Source: WVYX01 sp039586815
Lineage (GTDB): Bacteria; Gemmatimonadota; Gemmatimonadetes; Gemmatimonadales; GWC2-71-9
Assembly (NCBI GenBank): GCA_039586815.1
Contig: JBDHJR010000014.1
Location: 62,001 to 126,000, forward strand
Direction: 5' to 3'
DNA: 64,000 bases
Shown here: one piece after another, positions 1 to 7,188 of the stretch
Layout of the letters: each line of letters begins with the position of its first letter
Numbering within the stretch: the stretch's first letter is position 1
Translations under genes and position numbers: made by a program
Notes under the pieces: generated by a model
Database searches by the model: none
What the model saw: the letters and a program-made list of their open reading frames with translations, nothing else
Told to the model about the DNA's origin: nothing

Positions 1-583
1 TCGCCTCGTAGAAGATCTCCACCGCGTAATCCGTCGTGCCCCCTCCCGGAGGGGTCACGTGCGAGATGATGCCGGGGTACCGCACCCCCCTCGTGTCCAC
101 GCCGAAGCGGGTGTGGTAGTAGTCGCACAGCAGCTCGCCGGCGACCTTGGTGACGCCGTACATCGTGGTAGGCCGCTGTAGCGTGTCCTGCGGTGTGTTG
201 TCCACCGGTGTGCCGGGTCCGAACGCTCCGATCGAGCTCGGTACGAACACCGCGCAGCGGCTCTCCCGCGCCACCTCCAGTATGCGGTACTGACCTCCCA
301 TGTTGACGTTCCAGGCCACGTGCGGCCGCTCCTCCGCCACCGCCGAGAGCAGCGCCGCGAGGTGGTAGATCGTATCGATGTCGTACCGCCTCACCGCCTC
401 CCGGATCTGTTCATGGCTGGTGCAGTCCACGTGCTGGAAGGGACCGTCCTGGTCCCGTGCCGACCCCGGCGGCATGCGTATGTCGGACGCCACCACGCAG
501 TCCGCCCCATACCGCTCCCGCAGAGCCGGCACGAGTTCCGACCCGATCTGACCCAATGCCCCGGTGACCAGAATTCGCTCCAC
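1..583 (-). CDS. tdh: L-threonine 3-dehydrogenase, SDR type (C-terminus cut by window edge)
   Basis: Predicted to oxidise L-threonine to 2-amino-3-ketobutyrate with NAD+. The visible N-terminal 194 residues show the Rossmann motif VTGALGQIG, then LAALLSAVAEE, the segment FVPSSIGAFGP, the catalytic pair in MYGVTKVAG (Tyr and Lys) and RYPGIIS followed by GGGTTDYA. These are the landmarks of the short-chain dehydrogenase type of threonine dehydrogenase, as in animal and Cupriavidus enzymes, and not of the zinc MDR type. The start is GTG at 583, chosen because AGGGAGGG (587-594) precedes it and the motif begins four residues in. It lies 9 bases after the CoA-transferase stop, so it is probably the third gene of the operon starting at 3021. 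The rest of the gene is outside the window. Confidence 0.9.
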   Translation of the reverse strand, partial: MERILVTGALGQIGSELVPALRERYGADCVVASDIRMPPGSARDQDGPFQHVDCTSHEQIREAVRRYDIDTIYHLAALLSAVAEERPHVAWNVNMGGQYRILEVARESRCAVFVPSSIGAFGPGTPVDNTPQDTLQRPTTMYGVTKVAGELLCDYYHTRFGVDTRGVRYPGIISHVTPPGGGTTDYAVEIFYEA

Positions 584-592
584 TGTCCCTCC

Positions 593-1891
593 CTAAGGCA
601 GCAGCTTCCGTTCCTTCGCCGCGCGTTCCAGCTCCTCGCGAAACGCCGGCTCGGCGATACCGATCAGTGCCTCGGCGCGCTCACGCAGGTTCTTGCCGAA
701 CAGGTTGGCCACGCCGTGCTCGGTAACAACGTAGTGGACGTCCGCGCGACTGGTAACCACCCCGGCACCCTGCTTGAGGAACGGTACGATGCGCGACATG
801 TCCCCGCCCTTGGCGGTGGACGGGAGGGCGATGACGGGCCGCCCGCCCTTGGAGTGCGCCGCGCCGCGAATGAAGTCCACCTGGCCGCCGAACCCTGAGT
901 AGATGAACGGTCCTATCGAGTCGGAGCAGACCTGGCCGGTGAGGTCGACTTCGATGGCGGAGTTCACAGCCACCATGTTGTCGTTCTGGCTCACGATCGC
1001 GGGGTCGTTCACGTGGCTTACCGGGTGCGCTTCTATGAACGGGTTGTTGTCGAGGTAGTCGTACAGCTCATCGCTGCCGAGCGCGAACGTGATGACGACT
1101 TTCCCCGGGTGGAGATTCTTCCGCGCGCCGGTCACGACACCACGCTGGATCGCGCGCATGCCGCCGTCCGAGATCATCTCGGTGTGGATGCCCAGGTCCA
1201 GGTCGCCGTCCATCGCCTCGTACACCGAGTCGGGAATTCCGCCGATGCCCATCTGCAGGGTAGCGCCCGGAGTGATCAAGCCGAGCACATGTGCGGCGAT
1301 CGCCTTCTCCACGTCGGTGGCCGGATTCGGCGTGAGCGTTGGCAGCGGCTCCGTGCACTCCACTATCGAGTCCACCCGGTTGACGTGCAGAAATGTGTCG
1401 CCCAGGACGCGCGGCATCCTCTCGTTCACCTGCACTATGACGGTCTTCGCCTTCTGGCACGCCGCTATCGAGGCCAGCGTCTCCACGCCGAGACTCATGA
1501 AGCCGTGCTCGTCGGGTGGAGAAGTCTGAACGATCGCCACGTCGAGCTGGACGATTCCCTCGTTGAAGAGACGGGGGATCTGGTGCAGGAAGATCGGCAC
1601 GTAGTCGGCGCGGCCGTCGTTCACCGCCTTGCGGTCGGCCGGTCCCACGAACAGGGAGTTGTGCCGGAAGTGCCCCTCCATGCCGGGGGCCGACAGGGGA
1701 TCCTCGCCGATCAACAGCACGTGGTTGAGCTGCACGTCCTGCAGCTCGTCGCGGCGATCGGCCAGTGCGCGCACCAGGGTCTGCGGTATCGCGGCGTTGC
1801 CGGCGTAGTACACACGGTCGCCGCTGCGTATGCGTCCCACGGCTTCCGCCGGTGTCTGGAGCTTGGACTTGTAGTCGTCGAGCCAGTTCAT
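593..1891 (-). CDS. Acetyl-CoA hydrolase/transferase family CoA-transferase (4-hydroxybutyrate CoA-transferase-like)
   Basis: A 432-residue class I CoA-transferase of the acetyl-CoA hydrolase/4-hydroxybutyrate CoA-transferase family, moving CoA between acyl-CoA and a free carboxylate, usually acetate. Visible landmarks are the QTSPPDEHG loop near residue 123, GIGGIPD near 215, HTEMISDG with Glu238 (matching the catalytic Glu of the clostridial 4-hydroxybutyrate enzyme), and SAIEVDLTGQV near 311. Length is normal for the family. The start ATG overlaps the stop of the upstream alanine-dehydrogenase-like gene as ATGA, so the two are translationally coupled. Acyl substrate cannot be read from sequence. 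In this operon it could recycle CoA from acetyl-CoA made by threonine or alanine breakdown, which is inference. Confidence 0.85.
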   Translation of the reverse strand: MNWLDDYKSKLQTPAEAVGRIRSGDRVYYAGNAAIPQTLVRALADRRDELQDVQLNHVLLIGEDPLSAPGMEGHFRHNSLFVGPADRKAVNDGRADYVPIFLHQIPRLFNEGIVQLDVAIVQTSPPDEHGFMSLGVETLASIAACQKAKTVIVQVNERMPRVLGDTFLHVNRVDSIVECTEPLPTLTPNPATDVEKAIAAHVLGLITPGATLQMGIGGIPDSVYEAMDGDLDLGIHTEMISDGGMRAIQRGVVTGARKNLHPGKVVITFALGSDELYDYLDNNPFIEAHPVSHVNDPAIVSQNDNMVAVNSAIEVDLTGQVCSDSIGPFIYSGFGGQVDFIRGAAHSKGGRPVIALPSTAKGGDMSRIVPFLKQGAGVVTSRADVHYVVTEHGVANLFGKNLRERAEALIGIAEPAFREELERAAKERKLLP

Positions 1892-3021
1892 GACGCCGCT
1901 CCTCCCCCCAACAGCTCGCCGAGCGGCGTCGCGCCGACTTCCATGGCTGCGGCTAGCTCCTCGTGCACCAGGGCGCCTTCGTACATGTACACGCCGGCAG
2001 CGAGCCAGGGATCATCGCGCAGCGCGGTGCCCACGCCGTGCTCCATGACGGCCCCGATGTGGGCCACGACTGCGTCCGACAGGGCGCGGGACGCCGTGCG
2101 TGCTACGTTGGCCGTCATGTTGGGGACACAGTAGTGCACCACGTCGTGCACTATGTAGGTGGGGTCGTCCAGCGTCGTGGGGCGGCTCGTCTCGGAGCAC
2201 CCTCCCTGGTCGATCGAGACGTCTATGATCACGCTGCCGGTGCGCATGACCTTGACCATATCCTCGGTGATCAGGTAGGGAGTCCGAGCACCTGGGATCA
2301 AGATCGCGCCGATCACGACGTCGGCGATCGCGCTGTACTGCGCCAGTCGCTCGGGAGTGGCTACCTGTGTGACGATCTGGCCGCCCAGCTCGCGGCTGAG
2401 CACGCGCAGCTTCTCCAGGTCGGCGTCCAGCACGATCACGTGAGCGCCGATGGCACGCGCGCGGCGTGCCGCGGTGCGTCCTACCGTCCCCGCCCCCAGA
2501 ATCACGATCGTGGGTGGTGCGATGCCCGGTACGGCACCCAGGAGGATGCCACGCCCCCCGCCCTCGTTCTGCAGGTAGTGCGCCGCGATGTAGACAGCCA
2601 TCTGGCCTGCCATCTCGCTGAAGGGGATGAGCAGCGGCCGCCGACCATGCGGGTCCTCGATGAGCTCGTACCCGATGATCGTCATCTTCAGCTCCTGCAA
2701 CCGCTCAATGATGGTGCGGGAGGCCACGGTGAGGTGGTGGAACGCGCCGATCACCGAGCCGGGCTTCAGGTAGTCGAGGTCATCGCTCGACAGGATCCCG
2801 ACGCGCGCGACGAGGTCGGCGCGCTTGTAGGCCTCCTCGCCGGAATAGACGATGTGGGCACCCGCTGCCTCGTACTCGTGGTCGGAGAAGAGTGCCTCGA
2901 GCCCGGCAGCCTGTTCCACGACCACGGTGTGGCCGCGCCGCGTGAGCTGCTTGGCGCCGTAGGGAGTGAGGGCCACGCGATGCTCGTGGCGATGAATCTC
3001 GCGGGGAACACCGATTATCAT
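1888..3021 (-). CDS. Alanine dehydrogenase-like protein (Ald/PNT family) lacking the usual substrate lysine
   Basis: A 377-residue member of the alanine dehydrogenase/transhydrogenase-alpha family, expected to deaminate an amino acid with NAD+. It begins MIIGVPREI, has Arg15 in HEHRVALTP, GAVPGIAPP, the NAD motif LGAGTVG, and DQGGCSETS then VVHYCVPNM, all typical of Ald. An oddity: aligning the VKVKEP region of Bacillus Ald with VARVGIL here puts Gly at the conserved Lys74 position, while FHHL keeps the histidine. This may mean a changed substrate. The start ATG at 3021 is preceded by AAGGAG (3031-3036); an upstream in-frame start would read into the divergent gene. First gene of the operon that continues with the CoA-transferase and threonine dehydrogenase. 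Confidence 0.82.
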   Translation of the reverse strand: MIIGVPREIHRHEHRVALTPYGAKQLTRRGHTVVVEQAAGLEALFSDHEYEAAGAHIVYSGEEAYKRADLVARVGILSSDDLDYLKPGSVIGAFHHLTVASRTIIERLQELKMTIIGYELIEDPHGRRPLLIPFSEMAGQMAVYIAAHYLQNEGGGRGILLGAVPGIAPPTIVILGAGTVGRTAARRARAIGAHVIVLDADLEKLRVLSRELGGQIVTQVATPERLAQYSAIADVVIGAILIPGARTPYLITEDMVKVMRTGSVIIDVSIDQGGCSETSRPTTLDDPTYIVHDVVHYCVPNMTANVARTASRALSDAVVAHIGAVMEHGVGTALRDDPWLAAGVYMYEGALVHEELAAAMEVGATPLGELLGGGAAS

Positions 3022-3109
3022 GGTGTCGCTCTCCTTATGTGTATTCGCCGCACCGCAGCGGGCACTTGACCCGCGTGGGCGCTTCAACCGAAGTTGAGGC
3101 CCGCTGACC
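3022..3109. promoter_or_regulatory. Divergent promoter region with an inverted repeat
   Basis: These 88 bases separate the minus-strand amino-acid operon from the plus-strand alcohol dehydrogenase, so both promoters probably lie here or just inside the genes. A perfect inverted repeat TCAAC-CGAA-GTTGA occupies 3084-3097, 13 bases before the alcohol dehydrogenase start, and could be an operator. I see no convincing -35/-10 pair on either strand. Confidence 0.4.
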
Positions 3110-4354
3110 ATGCGAGCTGTCACTTTCAAGTTCTCGATTCCTCGTTACGTGCTGGGACGGGCTCTGGGCGGCTTCACCGAGAGCGCCGTGTTCGGCCGGA
3201 TGAGCGGTGTGCGCCTGGCGGATGTGCCGGCTCCCGACCTTCCAGGGGAGCGCTGGATCGGCGCCGAAGTGATCGCCGGCGGCATCTGCGGCACCGACCT
3301 GGGAACCCTCACTTTCAATACCAGCCCGCTCATGGAGCCGTTCGCCTCGTTCCCCTGCGTACTGGGGCACGAGGTCCTGGCACGCGTCACCGACGTGGGC
3401 CCGGGGGTCACGCGCGTGCAACCGGGGCAACGTATCGTGCTGGATCCCATCGTGTCCTGCACGGTTCGTGGATTCCCCGACGACGAGTTGTGTGCGGCGT
3501 GCGCCGCCGGCATTCCGGGAGCGTGCGCCCGCGGCGGCGAGGCCGGGCCACAGCAGATCGGCGGCCGTGCGCTGGCGCGCGGACTCTCGCTGGGGTACCA
3601 CCGTGACCTCCCCGGCGGGTGGGGCGAGCGGCTCATCGCTCACGAGTCGCAGGTCTACCCGGTGGATGACGCGCTGGATGACAGTACCGCCGTCCTGATG
3701 GAACCGCTGTCGGTAGCCGTGCATGCCGTGGTGCGCACGCTCACCGATGCAGCAGACCGCGTACTGGTGATCGGAAGTGGGCCCATTGCGTTCGCCGCCA
3801 TCTGGGCGCTCCGTGCGCTCGGCTTCGATGGGGAGATCGTGGCACAGGCGAAGCGGCCCCGCGAGCGTGACCTGGCCGAGATGCTCGGCGCCACGCAGAC
3901 CGTTACTCCGGGGGACAGCGCAAGGGGCGCGCTGCTCCAGACCGGCGCGGCCGCCTACCGGCCGCCGGTGGGGCCCGAAGTGTACGCCGGAGGTGGGTTT
4001 CCTCTCATCTATGACTGCGTGGGGAACCGCCAGACGCTCGACCAGGCGCTGCGCTTCGCGGCGCCACGCGGCAAGCTGGTGCTGCTCGGGTGCGCGGGAG
4101 CACGCAAGCTGGACCTCACGATGGTATGGGCCAGGGAAGTGACGATTCGAGGAGTGCTGGGGTACGGCCGGGAGCGGTGGGAAGGCGAAACGCTCCACAC
4201 TTACGAGTTGACGCAGCGCCTGCTGCTGGCCAGCGATGCATCCCTGGCCGACCTGGTGACCCACACCTACCCCCTGCACCAGTACCGCGGCGCCCTCGCC
4301 GCCGCCCGCAATCGCGGCAAGAGCGGTGCGGTGAAGGTGCTCCTCACGCCGTAG
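3110..4354 (+). CDS. Zinc-dependent alcohol dehydrogenase, MDR superfamily
   Basis: A 414-residue medium-chain dehydrogenase/reductase. It shows GICGTDL with the catalytic-zinc Cys, the GHE motif in VLGHEVLA, a cysteine-rich lobe (CTVRG, ELCAACAAG, ACARGG) for structural zinc, and the nucleotide-binding motif VIGSGPIAFAA. It is longer than the common 340-350 residues, mainly because of an extended N-terminus and insertions. It reads divergently from the amino-acid operon and its last 11 bases overlap the convergent oxidoreductase gene. The start ATG has no clear ribosome site. Substrate is unknown; the context would suit an alcohol, aldehyde or hydroxy-acid step, but this is only inference. 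Confidence 0.8.
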   Translation: MRAVTFKFSIPRYVLGRALGGFTESAVFGRMSGVRLADVPAPDLPGERWIGAEVIAGGICGTDLGTLTFNTSPLMEPFASFPCVLGHEVLARVTDVGPGVTRVQPGQRIVLDPIVSCTVRGFPDDELCAACAAGIPGACARGGEAGPQQIGGRALARGLSLGYHRDLPGGWGERLIAHESQVYPVDDALDDSTAVLMEPLSVAVHAVVRTLTDAADRVLVIGSGPIAFAAIWALRALGFDGEIVAQAKRPRERDLAEMLGATQTVTPGDSARGALLQTGAAAYRPPVGPEVYAGGGFPLIYDCVGNRQTLDQALRFAAPRGKLVLLGCAGARKLDLTMVWAREVTIRGVLGYGRERWEGETLHTYELTQRLLLASDASLADLVTHTYPLHQYRGALAAARNRGKSGAVKVLLTP

Positions 4355-5777
4355 CTGCCGACCTCGCTTCGTGGTACGCCGCCGCGCCGTGGTCGAACGC
4401 GGCCTCGTTCAGTTCCAACAGCGCGCAGTCCTTCTTGAGCGCGTCGCGCATCGCGGCTACGAAGCTCTCCCGGGGGAAGAGCTCGGTGGCCGCCTGGAGT
4501 GCGCCGAGCGCCACCACGTTTTTTACCAGGGTCTTGCCCAGTTGCGCCGCGATCTGCGTGCATGGAATCCCCGTCATCTGGACGCTCGAGTCCAGTTCGG
4601 GAGGCTGCGGCACGATGGAGCTGTCGTAGATCACGATCCCGCCCGGCTCCACCAGAGGCCCGAACTTCTCGAGGCTGGGCGGGTTGAACGCCACGAGCAC
4701 GTGTGGCGCCGGCGACGCCGGCGACAATACCTCCTGGGTGGCCACGTGTACGTCGGCATACGACGTACCTCCGCGGGACTCCGGACCGTAGCTGGGAATG
4801 TGGGTCGCGTCGAATCCTTCGTTGATGGCGGTGCGCACCGTGAGCACCGCGATCGTCTGCGCGCCGTCGCCGCCGGTGCCCGCGAACTTGATCGCCACGT
4901 CGTTGTCGTGAATGTGGGACGGAAATCCCGCGCCGAAGCGTTGCGGCTGGTCGGTGGCGCCGCCGATTGTGCGCGCGATCTCGTCGGGGTCGAAGCTGGG
5001 CACGCCCGGATCGAACCACGGCTCCACCACTTCGTCCTTCTTCACTCCCAGCGGGAACACCGGAACCATCTGCTCCTTGACCCACTGTTCCGCCTCGGAC
5101 GGAGTGATGTGCAGATGGGTCGGGCACTCGGAGAGCACCTCCACGAACGACAGGCCCCGGTTCTCGACCTGTAGCTGCAACGCCTTCCTGATGGCCTTCT
5201 TGGCCCGGGTGCGCTGCTTGTTGTCATACAGGGCGACCCGCTCCACGTAGATCGGAGCGTCCATCTGCGCCACGGTCTCGGCCATGCGCATCGGCTCGCC
5301 CGTGATCCGGGCGCGTCCGGTGGGCGTCGTTGTTGTGCGCTGGTTCCGCAGCGTGGTCGGAGCCATCTGCCCGCCGGTCATGCCGTAGATCGCGTTGTTC
5401 ACGAAGATGAACGTCATGGGCAGGCCCATCGACGTGGCCTGCATGATCTCGGCGAGGCCGATTGACGCGAGGTCGCCGTCACCCTGGTAGCACACCACGA
5501 TCGAGTCGGGGTTGGCCACCTTGTGCCCCAGGCCGACGGCGGGCGCCCGGCCGTGCGCTGCCTGCGTGTTTCCCACGTCGAGGTAGTAGTACATGAACAC
5601 CGCACATCCGACGGGCGAGACGGCGACGGTGCGATCTTGCACGTCCAGCTCGTCAATCGCCTCGGCCATGTACTTGTGAATCAGGCCGTGGCCGCACCCC
5701 GGGCAGTAGTGCGTGGAGAGGCCCTTGAGCCCTTCCTGGGCGTGGCGCTCGAAGCGTCCGTAGAACACGCTATCCAT
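4344..5777 (-). CDS. 2-oxoacid:ferredoxin oxidoreductase, fused beta and gamma subunits
   Basis: A 477-residue catalytic subunit that decarboxylates a 2-oxoacid with thiamine diphosphate and passes electrons to ferredoxin. Residues about 20-200 are the beta (ThDP) domain with YCPGCGHG, SPVGCAVF, the metal/ThDP motif GDGDLASIG and VNNAIYGMTGGQ. From about 295 a gamma domain follows with KFAGTGGDGAQ and SYGPESRGG. Fusion of beta and gamma in one chain is less common than separate genes. It starts within the end of the partner gene (8-base overlap, 5770-5777), so the two are one complex. Closest flavour is the VorAB/KorAB group; whether it takes branched-chain oxoacids, pyruvate or 2-oxoglutarate is not decidable here. 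Confidence 0.88.
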   Translation of the reverse strand: MDSVFYGRFERHAQEGLKGLSTHYCPGCGHGLIHKYMAEAIDELDVQDRTVAVSPVGCAVFMYYYLDVGNTQAAHGRAPAVGLGHKVANPDSIVVCYQGDGDLASIGLAEIMQATSMGLPMTFIFVNNAIYGMTGGQMAPTTLRNQRTTTTPTGRARITGEPMRMAETVAQMDAPIYVERVALYDNKQRTRAKKAIRKALQLQVENRGLSFVEVLSECPTHLHITPSEAEQWVKEQMVPVFPLGVKKDEVVEPWFDPGVPSFDPDEIARTIGGATDQPQRFGAGFPSHIHDNDVAIKFAGTGGDGAQTIAVLTVRTAINEGFDATHIPSYGPESRGGTSYADVHVATQEVLSPASPAPHVLVAFNPPSLEKFGPLVEPGGIVIYDSSIVPQPPELDSSVQMTGIPCTQIAAQLGKTLVKNVVALGALQAATELFPRESFVAAMRDALKKDCALLELNEAAFDHGAAAYHEARSAATA

Positions 5778-7188
5778 GGTCCGCCTCCACGAGGGCTGCG
5801 ATGTAGTCGACTATCTCTCGCTGTTGGGGGAGCACCCCGCCGTAGTGCTGTATGCGATGAATTTCCGGCGGGGACGTGACGCCTGCGTGGCTCAGCGCCA
5901 GCCGGAGTTCGTCCTCCAACTGGCCTGCGCCCGCCTCCACCACGATGAGACCGCGTTTCCCGTCGAGCAGCGGCAGCAGCGCGTCGATCGGGAAGGGCCA
6001 CAGCGTGATGGGCCGGAACAGGCCGATCTTGTGACCGCGTTCGCGCAGCGCCTGCACCGAGCCCTTCGCCATGCGGGCCGGCGTGTTGCAGGCGATCACC
6101 AGCCACTCCGCGTCGTCGCACTGGAAGCACTCCGAGCGCTGCTCCTTATCCGTCATGCGGCGGTACTTGTCGTTCAGGTGGAGGTTGTGCTTCTCCAGCT
6201 CGGGCTCGTTCAGCAAGATCGACGTGTGCAGGTTGCGGCGGTGCGCAGCATCCCCGTGCACGGCCCATGGAGGCAAGCCCGGGCGCACCAGGTACTCGGG
6301 AAGGGAGACGCGGCCGGTCACCTGCCCGAGGTATCCGTCACCGACAACGACGACGGGATTACGGTACTCGAACGCCAGGTCGAACGCCTGCATCGTGAGG
6401 TCGAGCATCTCCTGCGGGTTCGACGGAGCGAGAACCAGCGCGTGAGTGTTGCCGTGGCCCAGCCCGCGGCACACCAGCTTGATGTCTCCCTGCTCGGGTC
6501 CGATGTTGCCCAGCCCGGGGCCGCCGCGCATCACGTTGATGAACACTCCGGGGATCTCGGCGCCGATCATGTACGAGATCCCTTCCAGCATGAGGCTGAA
6601 GCCCGGTGACGACGTGAAGGTCATGCACCGCAGTCCCGCGCCCCCGCAGCCGTAGATCATGTTGGCCGTCGCCACCTCGCTCACCGCCTGCACGAAGATG
6701 CCGTTCAGCTGTGGCAGCAGCTTCGCCATCAGCTCCGCCCCCTCCGTGGACGGTGTTATCGGATAGCCGAAGAAGTGGCGGCAGCCTGCCAGCAGGGCCC
6801 CGATGGCTGCCGCATGGTTGCCCTTGAGGACCAGCGGCTCGAGCTTCGGCAGCGGCACGCGCTCGTCCGGGATTGCGTCGGGTTGCGGAGCCTTCTCCCG
6901 CGGGCCGAAGAAGGAGAACGGATCGCTCACCACAATGTCGATCCCCTCCGCCTCCGGGGGAGTCGCCATGAGTCCGTACGGCTCGGGGCAGGCGCTGTAG
7001 CACAACCCGCATCCGTTGCACACCTCGAGGTCCACGGTGATCGGCGTGAACCCGGTCATCGGGTCGATCTCCGTTCCCAGCTCGATGCAGTGCTTGGGGC
7101 AGGCGTCAATGCAGCGACCGCACGCCTTGCACATCTGTGGAAAGAGGAATGGCTTGGGTCTGATCTTGGCCTTGGCCGTCACCATCAT
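5770..7188 (-). CDS. 2-oxoacid:ferredoxin oxidoreductase, fused ferredoxin (delta) and alpha subunits
   Basis: Partner of the beta-gamma chain. The N-terminus carries two 4Fe-4S sites: Cys20, 23, 26 and 30 (CKACGRCIDAC) and Cys57, 60, 63 and 67 (CNGCGLCYSAC). The alpha domain follows, with FGYPITPSTEGAELM, the QAVSEVAT glutamate region, FTSSPGFSLM and VMRGGPGLGNIG, as in VorB and KorA. The protein is 472 residues from ATG at 7188. That start is supported by GGAGG (7193-7197) and by an ATGA overlap with the stop of the upstream acyl-CoA synthetase gene. The electron acceptor is presumably ferredoxin. The three-gene order predicts oxoacid to acyl-CoA here, then acyl-CoA to acid plus ATP. Confidence 0.9.
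   Translation of the reverse strand: MMVTAKAKIRPKPFLFPQMCKACGRCIDACPKHCIELGTEIDPMTGFTPITVDLEVCNGCGLCYSACPEPYGLMATPPEAEGIDIVVSDPFSFFGPREKAPQPDAIPDERVPLPKLEPLVLKGNHAAAIGALLAGCRHFFGYPITPSTEGAELMAKLLPQLNGIFVQAVSEVATANMIYGCGGAGLRCMTFTSSPGFSLMLEGISYMIGAEIPGVFINVMRGGPGLGNIGPEQGDIKLVCRGLGHGNTHALVLAPSNPQEMLDLTMQAFDLAFEYRNPVVVVGDGYLGQVTGRVSLPEYLVRPGLPPWAVHGDAAHRRNLHTSILLNEPELEKHNLHLNDKYRRMTDKEQRSECFQCDDAEWLVIACNTPARMAKGSVQALRERGHKIGLFRPITLWPFPIDALLPLLDGKRGLIVVEAGAGQLEDELRLALSHAGVTSPPEIHRIQHYGGVLPQQREIVDYIAALVEADHG

Noticed and set aside
3035..4279. Long minus-strand frame across the alcohol dehydrogenase
   Set aside because: Composition of a GC-rich antisense shadow; the plus-strand frame has clear enzyme motifs.
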